Below are positions 14,301 to 29,300 of a stretch of 64,000 nucleotides of DNA, in pieces. The DNA comes from Saturnia japonica. Lineage: Eukaryota > Arthropoda > Insecta > Lepidoptera > Saturniidae. The translations under genes were made by a program, and so were the position numbers. The stretch lies in NCBI GenBank assembly GCA_033032175.1, contig CM065323.1, forward strand, positions 12,710,001 through 12,774,000, in the 5' to 3' direction. The notes beneath the pieces are model-generated. The model saw only the letters and a program-made list of their open reading frames with translations. It made no database searches and was not told where the DNA came from. The stretch's first letter is position 1. Every line of letters begins with the position of its first letter.

Positions 14301-17300
14301 TGCTATCCTAAATATTTAAAAACTAAAGAGCTCGTCATAAATAGAGTTTATTTGCGTAATGAAGCCGCTTGCCAAAAAGGATGAAGAAAACTATGCATAG
14401 AAGAAAATGCATTGAGGTCAAAAATAGCGCTTTTTTTTCTGACTACACTGTTAGCCTTATGGGCCCTAAAGCCGCTGCGGCTTTTACAGCTTCACCGGAC
14501 TTGGGTAAATAGCGCTCATGACTGGGAATTATTTACACAAATAAAATGAGAGAGGTTTGCCGTTGTGCGCGCAAAAAGTGCTGGGGATACTTGGATAGAT
14601 TGTGATCAAGTTTTTTTTTATATTTACTGCTTAGATACTAATTGGTCTTTGTAAAAAAGTATTACGATATCTTCATTTAATAAAAAGTTGTTAGTCAATA
14701 GAAATTATATATTTAACTGCTTCTAGTCACTTTTACTAAGTATGATACTGATTTTCTACAGAGTAATTTTTTTTTATTAATTAATTTCATTAATGTAAAT
14801 AATAGACGCGGTCACTGTTCTGGTAGCATTAACTAAATTGCCATTCTCGTTTAAGAAACTGCATCAATATATATTATTTCGTTAAAATATGGAAGCGCTT
14901 ATCCAATACTTCTCTCCTGAAAATCACTTCCAAAAAGAAAGTCCTCAATTTAGTATTTTGCTCGATCTTTCTTATATTTATTACCTACCTAATGATATGT
15001 TTATTGAGTAGGTTATGCGTATGGTAGACCGTTGTATTCAAGTTTTATGACAGTTTTACGACCGCAATGTAACTGAGTAGTCGCAAACGGACTAGCCAAT
15101 TGCAGTTTATGCATATTAACTATTATTATTAGTTATTGAAAATAGTTAAAACAAATACTTAGAATATATTACGCATATTTGAATAATAATATTGTGTCGG
15201 CGCAAGTCATTGATTATGAACGTAGACTTTATTTTTTTCGATGCTAAGAGTGTTAGCGCCGAATGCTTTGTCATTAGTAATTAAGTTTATTATTTGTGTC
15301 GGGTAGATTTATTATTAGTTTTGTCTTTTTATTATTTCGCTGCACCGCACCTTGTCCCCATTAAGGACAGTGTATGATTGACCGCCGCCACCGCAAGTCG
15401 TTGTATCTCGAATCGCGAATTATATTATCCCGATTGTTGGAGTTGTGCACACTGCACGACATCCAGCTGGTCCACTGCTAACTGCTATCGAAGACGCAAA
15501 CCTAAAGAATTGGCCGAAAAGAAGCGCTGACAGGCTGAAGATCCAGAAGAACACAAATAATGGTGATCGTAGAATAAGCCGTGCAGCCGTTTCTATATTT
15601 ATCCAGTTCCAAGGTACCTTCTCTCATATTCTTAATCTCCCAGCTCGTGGATTAGTGACCCCATATATTGTTTGGTTGACGCGTCCACAAAAAGAAAGTA
15701 TAAAAAAAGGGGGAAAGATACACAGCGAAGACAGGTCCGTTCCTCCACTATGGAGATCTTGAGCTCGCTGCTTATGTAATCAGTGACACTACATTTACGA
15801 GCTTTCAAAATTCATACATGACACTACATTCACACCTGCACGCCAAACATCAGGTATATGTGTGGTTCTGTAATGGACCTTTTCGTCTTTTTTTTACTAG
15901 TGACAAAAGACCAAGCCAAGATTCGATCACTTTAGCTCCCTTGAGCTTGTTGTCCTGCTTTCGCGGCTGAGTGTTTTCAGCGCTCTCCTCAAAACCCGTT
16001 GAAACTGTCAAAGCCTTCTGAGGCTTCAAAGCCCCTAGGGGTACAGTGTAGTTAGTTTGCGTTAGGCATCGGGCTCATATAGAGCGCGGACTTCACTTAA
16101 CTGTCACTAACGTAACGAGTTATTAACTTATTTGTAAAACGTGTATTTGTTATACTTGACATTGGCGAAATTGCTTACATAGGCAATCTATAATTAAAAA
16201 ATAAATAAATCATTAATTATATTGACTGAACGAATTTTCCGCTCACTTGATTACCAATAATTGCGGTATTTTATGTAATCGTGCTTGAAAATTCTGAATA
16301 TTCAATATATATTCCCTATCTCAGATATTCGTTTTAAAACTGATCGTATAAGTTTAATGTCAATACGTCATATAAATTCTGACTCAGTTCACTAAATTAT
16401 GAACACATTAACTTTAAATGATGTTATTTCATAGTACAAACAACATTTGAGTGTTTGAAGAGATCATTACCGTGAGGATGTTTGCTTTGTTTGCGTGGTT
16501 TAGAATCGATTCTGTATTTGTTCTCGAGTGTTACGTTCACATGATATTGACACTGCATATTATGCGAACCATTAGAAATTCATTTACAAGGTTACGCTAA
16601 CGTTTTTATCTTGGCTGATATTTGCATAGAAATTCTTCTTTGATGACGTTGTAACTGGGATCGCCAACTTTAGTATTAATGGGATACTGATTATTTAAAT
16701 CTGGAACGAAGCTACAAATCGTACAACAGCTAAGGATATATTTCCCAGATATACAAGTAATACCGGTAGAATAGTTTTGCCTATACCATTTCCATTTCTT
16801 TATTTTCTCGATGACAGCTCCTTGTGAAAACTTGAACGAGCGTCTTTTTTACATTATGTATGCATTATTTTATAAAAATATGACGTTTACACACGTACAA
16901 GTTTATACCAGAGTCGGAGAAACTGATAGGGATGAAGCTATATCGATAAACGTAATACGATAACAGTTTTACATATTTACATATTTTTTTTTACAAAATG
17001 TAAGAAACTAAACTACTGCCGAATACTTTTCTATAAATTTATTAACTAATATTATATTTCATTACAAGATGTTACACGTATTAATTCTTGATTGATAATG
17101 CCAACTTCTTCAAAATTTTCGAAGCTGTTGTAAAATAAGTAGGTATAGGTAGGTACACGACAATGAAACGAAGTAATTATAACGACAGGTAATCTTTATT
17201 TATTCATTTTAATCAAAATCTGATGAATCGTAACTACTTATTTCATATCGATATTCATTCAGATCGACATCATTACTTATTTGGTCACAACACTACAACT

Positions 17301-20300
17301 ATCAAATTAGAACTGTCATCGAGAAAATAAAGAAATGGAAATAGTATAGAACATCAAAAACAGCTCTGTACTTTAAGAACTGTTATGCTATGTGTGGACT
17401 GCCAGAAAATTAAAATTGTAGTTAATAGAAAAATCATTTTATTCTTTATTAAATTTCAATCTAAGATTCTATAATATTCCATCTAGATTCAATAAGGCAG
17501 AAAATTGTACACATATCTCTATCTAAGTAGGTGTAATATGTTAAAGAATAATAAATGTAATAAAGTATATAATATATTATGTGAAAATTAGTTTAATTTA
17601 ATGCAATATTTGTATGTCGCAATGTGACTAAATGTATACGAATTCTTATATACCAAACACCTACAAGTAACCAGCATTTATAACAAATAAATTATTATTA
17701 TTATTACAATCGTTCCAAACTTCAAATTTCAACTCGTAAACATGAGTAAACTCGACCGAATTCGGAACCGGTTCTCCACATATCGACAGTGAATTTCTAA
17801 CTTCATTTTCGTGGCAGACGTCGCGGCGTCGAAGAGGTAGCAGCAGTCTCGCCTTGACTGTTTCTGCCATTATCAAAGAGAATTGCTAAAAATATTTAAT
17901 TAAACATATGTAATTCAATTACGAGATTGATAGCCGCGCACGATGGTGGTGGTGTGTGAAGGGTCGTTTTGTGCGAGTTGACCAACGCGTTCGAACTCCT
18001 TTGGTTCGGTATCGATTTACCGCTCGGAATCGCTACTGGAGCGATCAGGCCAATTCTATTAAACTTCAGCCAACAGTTGGACGATCAGTTCAAGTATTAG
18101 ACGATTGTGTAGTGTCAGCATTAAATAAATAAAATAAAAAAGCCTATTTGTTACAATGACTTATCTGATACATAATAAATTATATACATACAATGTGGTT
18201 CATTATATTTAAGCTAAATTAAGTAATATTATTATAAGAAATGATACAACTAAGTTACTTGGACTCAGAATAATATTCGGGTAAAGGTCTCCTCCAAAAA
18301 ATGCTAAGCGTCACGATTTTTAGCAACATCCGACCAGATCTTGCCTGCGTTAGCCTCCAAACCGCCTTCCATCGTGCCTTTGGCCTACCTCTGCGTCTAT
18401 AACCGTGAGGCCCGCTTCATAGTGTTGCAATATTTGTCCATTCGTCGTCGGTATTACTAGCCACGTGACCTACTCGTCTCCATTTTAAACTTCGGGCGAA
18501 CGATAAAGCGTTTGGTTCCTTACTTTTAACCGATTTCTAAAAAGACGGAAGTTATTGAATTTCATGCCATTGGACCTTCGAATTCAAATGTACCACGGAA
18601 TTCTTCAAAATCATTGAAGTTGATTTACTTTTTTGGTAAAAATTGTCTTTCGGGATCAGACAATTTATATCCAGCTGTCAAGATTCTTACCTAAAGTTTG
18701 GCATGACAGCAACAACCGGTGATAGAAAAATCCGACGGAAAAAAACGTTCTATTTTCACAGAAATTAAAATGTTCCGGGAAACTTTTCATATTTTTCTTA
18801 TCATAATATGAGCCTAATTAGGACTATGATCACTATTTAAATTTTAAAAATTCTAAAGATTCTTCGACTCGACATTCCGGTGTTCTTTTAGAAAATGTAA
18901 TAATATATTCGCATTCGTTTTTGTTAAGTACTTCATAGAATGAAAATGGAAATAAAAATCATACGAGCTGAACTTCTTTTATTATAGCACAAATACATTA
19001 CGCAAAATCACCAACGTTTTGAAAGCGTAATTCTGAGACTTGAGTTGTGTACAAATTTTCAAATTATAATAACTCTGTCGGAATCTTGTTTTGTTGCTTA
19101 ATGATAGATATAAAAATGCAGATTTCTATAAGGTTTGCGGATGAATAATGTAACCTTCTACACCTCAGTAGCGAACTAAGAGGGGATCAGACGTTTTGGA
19201 TCGGTCTTGGAGTGAGCTTCCAAATCTCTAGAAGTGTTCTCGAAATATTTAAAGGCCCCGCGGACTAGTTACAGATCGCGTTCCAGAGAAGATAAAGCTT
19301 TTAAAAATGTAACACGTTTTAGATCTAACATCCATGAATTATCTTTTAGATGTCATAAACTTATAAGAAAAATCCCTTAAGTGCCATTTACCGCTATTCT
19401 TTAACATTACTTTAACAAGACATTAAGTTAATTTTACTGTTAAATCAAAATAATAAGATGATAATAATTTTAATAATCCTTGAAATTTACGCTTAAAATT
19501 ATAATAATCTATATTACAGGCACTGTACCTGTACAAGGTAGGTACAGTATAAATTTTTGATATTCAACAAACAAGGTAAATCAAAAATAAAATAAAAATC
19601 ACCCTATCCAAATAACCTATTCATAAAGACCATTCGAATGATCCCAGACAGGATAACAGGATTACAGCTATAATGTAAGTAGGTGAGTAGTTGGGTATCT
19701 TGCAGATATCAGTTGATGCTGCAGCATCAGGCCAAGTTTACCATGTTCTTGCAATTTTATTGAAGTAAAAGAGTTGTTTGGAATATTTGTTTATATGTGT
19801 GTTGTTGTGTGTATACAATAGGTATCGAGATTATATTCTGTTTATGTTATCTATCTCAGATTATAATTAAAAAAATACTCCTAATAAAATGGAAAAAATT
19901 AGTTAAATGAGGAAACTTACATGGCAATACAGGCGGCGCGGTGCAGGGTACCGCCATACGATCAAACGTACCCTAGCGCCACGCCGCGCCGGGGCTAGCG
20001 ATAGTGTTATCGCATTTTAACAATTTGCTAAATTTTAGGGAAAGTAAAACTAAATATGTTAATTATAACTGCCTCGTTAGCCTAGTGGTCGTAAGCGCGA
20101 CTGCTATGATCGAGGTACTGGGTTCGATTCCGAGGTCGAGCAGAGTGTTATTGGGTTTTTCCTATGAAATTTTCAGTAGCATCTCGGAGTTTGGCTTCGT
20201 ACCCGATTAATGGCAATAAGATCGCGCCCCCTAATTACATAGGACCTAAAAACGTACTCGGCGAACTGTGGGTGTACATTAGTACACTTCTGCCTAACCC

Positions 20301-23300
20301 TTCGGGGAATACAGGCGTGATGGTATGTCTTTATGTATGTATAAATCGCATTAACATTTTTATTTTTATAATAAATAAAATTTTGATATTTTTTTTGGTA
20401 ATGTCATTGGAGTAGGTAGGTACCTATATACCCCTTTCGGATTCGACGGGGTTTTTTATACATATTGTATATATATATATATATTGGCATGTGCGTAGAT
20501 ATGGATAATAATTGAATCATTTTATAAAATTTTACCTATATAATCGTTTACGGCCACCTGCGGTGATTGTGTAAAATGTTTTGTAAATTCGTATGCCGGT
20601 TTCCAAGATACGTGCTCTGCTTAGTTTGGAAGTCACTGTGTAAATGTTAGTAAATTTTGTGTATAATAAATAAATTTTGATTTTTTTTTTTTTTATTGAA
20701 TCCGATACCAAATTTCCAATCTATCAAATCTGCCAAATTGTTCACAACCTTTCATCAACTACAAAACAGCTAGAGAATGGATTTTCTTGAATCATAGCTA
20801 AGAACACCCTCGATCAAGTTCATTATCGGTTCAGTCATTTAAGAGCTACAATTCTACAGACAGACACACAACAGATACACATGTTAAACTTATAAAAAAA
20901 TACCCCTCTATTTGTGTAGAGGATTAAAAATATAGCGTTTTAATTATTTCAATTATCTTTTTGTTTAAATTAACCTGTTAGTTACCTACAGAGAATTTAT
21001 TTTAAAAAAATTTGGAATCATTAAAACATTTATCAAAAAAGATAGAGAAATAGATTTTATGGATAAAATGCAGTCCGTATTTCATTTTTAAGACACTCAT
21101 ATTGAACGCAATTCGAGTTTAGTAACGATTTAGTATAATTTGTAGGGACGAACCTTTTAGGCACCTAAATCTAAGGTCATCCCTGGCCACTTAAATAAAT
21201 TATCAGCTCACGGGAGCTATTAGATGTAACCCTGAAAAATTATCACATTTTTGATTATTCACAAAGGCTGTGATTTAGTATATACTGCAAGTCATGCACT
21301 ATAAGTGTGGCCATGCCGTGGCAGTTTTTAAACGTAAGTTTGTTTTTTATGTTATAAGATTCAACACAAACAAATTACTAAGTAAGGTCTTTATAAATAT
21401 ATTTTGATAAAAATACGTACGAGGACTAACGTGCGGTCTAGAATGTCTATTTCGCTTTAGAACAGTGACTAACGTCGTTGGATTGCCGATCGCTTGGCAA
21501 TCGCCGTTGTATTTATTAATTAGGTAATTTAGTGTTGGTAAAAAATCGATTATCAATAATTAATCTGACTATCAGACAATCAACAAACAAAGATTTGCGC
21601 GAATGAGCTCTTTTTGGCTCGTCAAATTTACGCAAGTTGCGGAATACACAAATAACTTTTGTTTCGCTTTCATCGCTGGACGGGCTGATATAAATTCAGA
21701 ACAAAGAAATAATTGATAAAAAAATTAACAATCGATACTATCGGATTTGCAAACAATCGAGATTTTACTAACTACATTAAGGTTCTGTGCTTAGTATTGT
21801 ACTTACCATCTGACACAGTTCCGTTAATTACCCACGCTACTATATAAAAAAACTAGTCTACATATCAGTGGCGAAGAGTCTATATGGCATGTAACATAAG
21901 TACTTAATGACATACGTAGGCCAAATCGAAAAGTTCGAAATTTATTTGACGCCTACAAATTTATATTACCAACGATAGTACCAACCAAGTCAAAGATAGT
22001 AAAATCTATGAATCATACAAGTGTAATTCAAATTTGTAAACCCTCAAGCCGTAGGATTATAGCCTAGCATCCCATCGCTTTCATTTCCCTAGGAAGCGAG
22101 CAAAGTGTGTCTTGCTCTACGGGTAACCAATAAGAGCCACCAATTTAATCTGGTCCAGTAGAGATTACGAATTTGCAACATAATGGAAACTCTGACAGGT
22201 CAGATAAATTTGACATACATAACACGCAAACCGCCGGCTTGTGAAAACGTTGGAATATACGTATTTTATTTATTTCAAGAAGAAGCGAGAAACATCGACC
22301 GTATAATATCTCCAAATTAAAAATTCTATTTAAAGTACTGTTTAAACTTTGGTCTTTGGTTTTTAATGTTTGAGATTGTATTTTGAAGCCACTTTTATAA
22401 TATTTGAAAGACACTGTTTTAAAAATACCCGTGCTTTCACATGTGGTGAAAGTGTGCCTTTAATCTCCATAGTAACATCTGTAGCTGTGGTGAAGAGCCG
22501 ATATTCTGTTAGGGAAGAACCTTTTTTTTGCTCTGGCTTTTCTTTTTCAGTTTTCCACCCTTCGCCACTGCTACATATTCCAACCGTACCGCTATCAAAC
22601 ACAGAATTGAAAAAATAATCTCGCACAATTGAAAACTTCGTTTGATACGTCGTAAACGTATAATTTTAAAACAAATTTACATCAACTTAAAATTCTGTTT
22701 GTTAAAAATATAATGAAGCTGACATATGTGAATTTAAAAAAAAAACCTTTATAATTTAAGAATTAAAAAAAAAAAAAAGTTGTATTTCTGTAAACAAGCT
22801 TTAACAAAGGTCAAAACCGGATACGTCACACAGTCGCTTTCACTTCCTATTCGATCAATACTTACAAGTTTCGAACTTAAACACAATGTCCTAATATCCC
22901 CTAGTCATTCGTATTTTCTACAGGTATCGTAAGTCATAATATTGTGCCGAATAGTCACCGGGTCGATTTCTTTATAAGGTGAACTTTTATGAGATGAGTA
23001 AGATTTTCATTTCTGTATTTAATTTATGTTTATCAATATATACTACCGTAAAGAGAAACATCTAGAACTACCCTGTTTCGCTTCAGCAATAATAAAAGAT
23101 TAACATAGATTTATATATTCTCGACCGGTAAGTGGGCTGTGATGTGCTGATTTTTTTCGTGTTCAACTGGAAAGATCCATTTATTTTTAATTACGAATAT
23201 ATAAGCAAAAACTTTTCTACTTTATATATATTTTATAATTTTGACTACAAAGCGGTACACCGAAGCTATAAAAGAGATTATAAAAAAATGACTGCGTTGG

Positions 23301-26300
23301 CCTGGTACTTCTACTGTTTTCAATCCTTTATCATCATCATGAGGCGAAAGATGGCCACTGCTTTTAAACACACTTAAAAGTACTCATTCTTAGAGTCATG
23401 ACGGTGACTTTGATTCTTGGGCAGATCTCCTTTTTTCCTTTGATCCAAAATTATTTACCTCTGCACTGGAAGGTATTTTCAAGGTTCTGAACTAGGAAGG
23501 GTTAGGCATCAATATAAACGATGAATACGTCAATTCACTTCGATTTTCCCAACTTATGTGGGACGTTTGTACCTTATCATGAATCATAAAAAATGACACA
23601 AGACAATTTTTAACAGAAATGAAAACCAACTTTAATGATTTCGAAGGATTCCCTTGTGTATCTTCGTAGTTCGTAGACTAATGGACCACCCTTGAAGTAT
23701 CCCTTATCAAACAAACAAAATTCATCCAAATCGGCTCACAAATAAACATGGCTAACATCCCCAAAAAAGAAAATACATTCGAATTGAGTAACCTCCATAT
23801 ATTTTTTAAATTGGTTAAAAAAGGATTTATGAAAAAAATATGACAGTGTATTTTAATATTCCAAAAATAGTGTTTAGTTTTACAAAAATAGAATCAGTAG
23901 ATTTTGTTTGTTGGCAAGTTTTAAAAAGTTAACTGCACATAACATAGTTTCAATTTGAGCAAAATCATGAATATATCTAGTGTTAAATAAACTTATACAT
24001 CTATTTGTACGCATGTCGCGTATCGAGTCATTCAACTGGCGAACGAACGCTTTCGCTGCGGCCTGCTTCACAAGTGTGCCTTGTATCAAACGATATTCAC
24101 AGCCATAAATTACTGTTTACTTGATATTGTTGTATTTTCAAGGTTCTCGCATCGTTATATTGTGACTGTGTGACCATAAATGCATAGATGTTTGTAAGCT
24201 ATTATAATTATGTATCTAAATAAAATTATTGAGGATTATTCGCCGTTGTGCGCGCATCACGCAAAAACTACTGCATAGATTTTGTTTTTTTTTTTGTTTT
24301 ACTCCTTAGATACTTGGTCAATATCAAAAAAAAAAATTATCACGATATCTTCAATCAATAAAAAAATATTCATGTTATAAGAAACTACGATTTTTATAAG
24401 CACTACGCGTTCTTCTGTCGTTGACGCGTGAGGAGCCGCAGGTACCTACCTACAGTTAGTACGTGAAAATAACTGGGCCGTTAAGATTTGCCTCGAAACG
24501 CATTTATATAATTTTATTCGTTTCAAATGGAGTTTTTATAACATTTATACTGCTTATTTTATTCGTGAAAATAAAATCAGTATATGTAACAAATATCGAA
24601 CATTTTATATTATTATCGACAATATTAAATGTCGCTCGCGGTACTTCATTCACTACCTATATACGTCTAGCAATAATTAAATTTGTACTGCCAGCTACGA
24701 AACAAAATTTATATTTTATTTAGATAGGTACCTACTGTTTATATTGTTGTTGTATTTCCAAAAAAATAGAATTTAGTTTTACAAAAATGGAATCATTAGA
24801 TTTTGTTTGTTAGTTAGTTTTTAATTGTTGTATTTTATACAAAAATGGGTTTTAGTTTTACAAAAATGGATTCAGTAGATTTCGTTTGTTAGCTAGTTTA
24901 AAAAAGTTAAATGCACATAACTTACTTTCAGTTAGAGTATTAACCATGACTATAATTAGTTTTATATAAACTTATATAATATCTGCGCTCGGTGTCTTAC
25001 AAAAAAAAAACCTACGGTATTTATTTTAAAACTTTATCTAACTACGAAGTTTCATTAAAATCGTTGGAACCGTTTCCGAGAAACCAATTACATATAATTA
25101 TATATATATACCTATAAAAGAATTGCTAAATTTAATAGTATTCGATTGGGATAGATAGCTAACATACATAAAAATAGAAATTCAATACAAATAGTTTTTA
25201 TAGCCTACAGAGCATGCCAAAGAAATAGATATACATACATACGCTCCAAAAACATAACCCTCCTTTTTCGCAGTCGGGTAAAAAATAATTACACCGTGGC
25301 TGTTTTAGTATCCCCACTTTAAAACCTTCTAGACTGACCGCTGACGTTTATTAGTAGGTAGTTATAGTCAATGTTACATGACCACGTCGTACAAAGTGTT
25401 CTAGACCTAGTACCTAATAATTATGCAACGCATATTAGTGCCTGAGCACGTAATTCGAACACCAAACAATATACAGGTATGTACATTTTGTTTCATATAT
25501 AACCGACTTCAAATTAAAGAAGCTATACTGCTAAATTATTAAAATATAACCTCCTTTTTCGCAGTCGGGTAGAAAGAAACAAAAAACTAGACTGCAACAA
25601 AACACTTGAGAAAATAAATTCTTATATTTTTGCTTTTTATTTGTTCCCAAAACGTCGTATTTAAATATTATATAGCTTATGTCACTCCCACATTTAAAAT
25701 GAATCTAACGGCATCTTGTATGTTTAAATCCATGAAGCCGTTTAGGCTACAGAGCGAGCGTGCCAAAGAAATTGACATACATGAATACGCTCGAAAAACA
25801 TAACCCTCCTTTTTCGCATCGCTATTGGCTCCCTTTAGGCAGAGGTGTACTAATATACACCCACAGTTCACCGGGTATATTTTTAGGTCCCATTTAATAG
25901 AGGGCGAGCCTATTGCCATTAATCGGGCACAAAGCCAAACTCTGACCTGTTATTCAGAATTTCATAGAAAACCCCCATAGCACTTTGCTCGACCTGGGTA
26001 TCGAACCCAGGATTACCACTAGGCTAATAGGCATTACATATTATGTAGCCAACCAAATACGTAAGCTAATGAATTTCAATAATAACCACGACTTGGCAAA
26101 TCCAAGATCCCGCCAAAACTCCCGACGTGAATGTATGCGTAATTAAATACGTATAACCAACCAGTTTAAATGCACCAAAGACAAATCTCCGACTTAGTAA
26201 GATCACCACAACGACCACAATAAAATAAGAGGCTCAGCAAATAACTTCATAGTATAATATAGACTTTTTGTTACAATGTTAATGAGAGAAAGCGATAAGA

Positions 26301-29300
26301 GGTAGGCATAGAGAAATGTATTTGGAGGTCTCTCTACTTGAGGCAGTCCGATTAGTAGAATGTCAACACCTATAGAAAATCTCAGCCAAATAACCTTGTG
26401 TTGTGTTCCTGTGGTAAGTAGAGTATTCAAAGATCCTTGAAGTAAGCGGGTTCAAAGAGAGGTAGTGCATAGAGAAATTCTTTTGGAAAAAATAAAAATC
26501 AAAATAATCTTTATTCAATTTAGGCCCTAAGAAGGCACTTATGAACGTCAAAACATTACTGCCGGTTCGGAAAACGTCCCAGGCATTGAGAAGAACCGGT
26601 AAGAAACTCGATCGGGTTTCTTTGTCAACTGTACAAATATTAATATAACAGGTACAATAATAATAATATAGTGGATGCACAGAGAGGGAGTCACTTCCAG
26701 ACATCACTGTCATTCACATAATGATCCACCCTATAATAACCTTATGACAGTAAAACCTACTTGACATGGTCCTTGAACTTATTGTCCGGATTTATATCTA
26801 ATAAGGCAGTCCTACTAGTGAAATATCTACAGAAAATCTCAGCCTTGTGTTATATTCCGGCGATAAGTAGCTTCCAGAGATCCTCGGAGTAAGGGGGTCA
26901 AAGTCGGTAACGGGCTAGTGATACCCATAGTATCACAAGCATCTGTAGGCTAAGGATACTGATTTACCCCTATAAAAAATATATCTGAATTTTAAAAAAG
27001 TTGGTCGTCACGAGACGCCCGATAGATGTGAATCATCTTAGTGAATAAAATAAAGAAAGAAAGACATTGAACACTAAAAATTAAAGAACATATAGCGTAG
27101 CGATGCGTCGCCACGACCTGTATCGCCACGCCAACAATCAGGTTTACCTTCGCCTATAGATGTTCCTATAAAAAAAATGAAAGTATTTTCCGTAGTATTA
27201 TTACGTTGGGTAAATTTGATATATAAATTATGTCGAATTTGCACCTCGACGGACTCCATAATTGAAACGAATTCGCACCATGAATTGTCATATTTTCTCA
27301 GCAGTTAGCACTTACCGCTTGGAGGTTACATTTTTATACGACATGGATACTATATGTGGCATATTAACGTGACAATGCATGTCATATTATTTAAACGGTT
27401 TATACGTGCTTTGTCATTTTGTTTTATATTTAGACGATTGTATCAAGGATTTACCCGAAGGATACTTCGTGTGGTGATGTGTACGGTGTGTGATCTTACG
27501 AGGTCATAGTTCATAGAGAGCTACGCTCGGCAAGATTTTTGAAGAATACGTTATAACAGAATAGATAGCGCGAGAGAAAAAACTGCTGCTCGGACTAATT
27601 AGAACCATTTTATAAACAATTAATAAAATTTAAGTGTCTGTTTCTAATGGCAAATTAAAAGCTTTTTACTAAATGCATATAAAATTATATAGGATACCTA
27701 TAACAAAAACTCTATTTGTAAAAGTTTTGTCTGTCTGTGTGTTCCGGATAAACACCGAAGCGGTTGAACGGATTTTGACGGGACTTTAACTGATAGATAG
27801 CTGGTGTTATAAGGAGTAACTTAGGCTACTACTATTGAAAAAAAATTAGAGTTTCACGGAAATAAAAAAAGTCGGGTCATGATTAATAAATTCGACTGCT
27901 TTAATGGCTTACGCTGAGTAAATCATAAGAGATATATCAAATAAATGTACTACATAGTTGTAGATATTAAAAATATCTACAAAAAAGTCAGCGAGAGTGT
28001 ATATCTATCTTCTAAAGGTCATCCATAATAAGCATTTTTGTATTGAAAATAACGGGAACGAGTATAGCACGATTCGCTCGTGTGCCCGATCGACGGCATT
28101 GTGTAGTCCACGCGAGCGCAGCCACGGGCACAGCTAGTTTAAAATATATGAAATCATAATTTCGTATTCACTATTTTCTCCGTCAAAACTGAAATATTAT
28201 TTTCTAACTAGAAGAGTTAAATCTTATCTAACGGTGGAAGGGTACAGATGTAGAGGCAGACAAAATGGAAAAGCGGTGGTGTTTCTATAGTCAGATAACG
28301 CGCGAAGTATGTAACCTTTTTAAAATGATTTTGTGTTGTTGACAGTAAAAACACAAGAAGTCTCCTAAGTTAGGGCTGTGACTGTAAATATTTATACTTT
28401 TAGAGAAGTCAACAAGTGCAAGAAGAACATCGTGATGAAACTATAGCGTGGTAGTAGGGCTTTTTCTAATGCCCGTCTGGCTACCTACCACCCTCAAATT
28501 AAAAATCTGCCTCCAGACACCAATAGCTGTGTTCCGGCTGCTGCACCTAAAAGCCAGTCTTCCACTAGACTTAGCGTGCTACCATCTTGGGCCACATCGT
28601 CACTTAAGATCAAGTGAGATTGTGGTCACAACGCTAAACCTAAACGATTTCAAAAAAGGACAATGTGGTCCACGCGGCCATTTTAAAGTCGGTCTCTTCC
28701 TGATAAAGTGCCTTTATACACCGATTACTGCGTTAAAATTAATTCTCGGTAAGCGGCCCTTAAAACCAGTTTTGCTGGTTTGAATTGAAAAAGGACAGCC
28801 ATTCTGCTCTCTCGACGCGTTGTTAACCGGTCACATATTTAAGAGGTTTTGATCAGCTCCAAAATGTATCTTGTCAGCAAACAAAGTGAATTTGGCTGCT
28901 TCTGGTTGTCGGAATAAATTACTACTTAGATTGATTGAAAACCTTAAAATTATTGTCATGGGAAAGTAAATATATCTACAGAAATATTAGTAATACAGTC
29001 TTACAGTAATTAGTCTACAGTGACAAACTTAACTGGCGGTCACCGTCTCGCGCCATTTCTTATCACAAATCAAAACTAACCTAACCCAGCCAGATGACGG
29101 ACGAAAGGGCGCTATTCGATATTCGTTTATGTATGTATTATTCAGAATCATTATGTTTTTAATGTTTGCTCCTGTTGACCAAACAAAAATTTTCTATTAT
29201 AATAGGCCTATTTATTTTACAAACATGTACATTATCAAGCTGGCACAAATATCTACTTAATTTCTGATAATCCTTGATTTAGTTGCTGGTGTTTTTTTTA

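Noticed and set aside
20071..20145. A tRNA gene
   Set aside because: A and B boxes are present but the acceptor stem and anticodon arm do not pair, and a conserved non-tRNA body follows in three copies: a SINE.
26203..26713. Minus-strand open frames of 75 and 116 codons
   Set aside because: They cross the boundaries of nested family B and D repeats.
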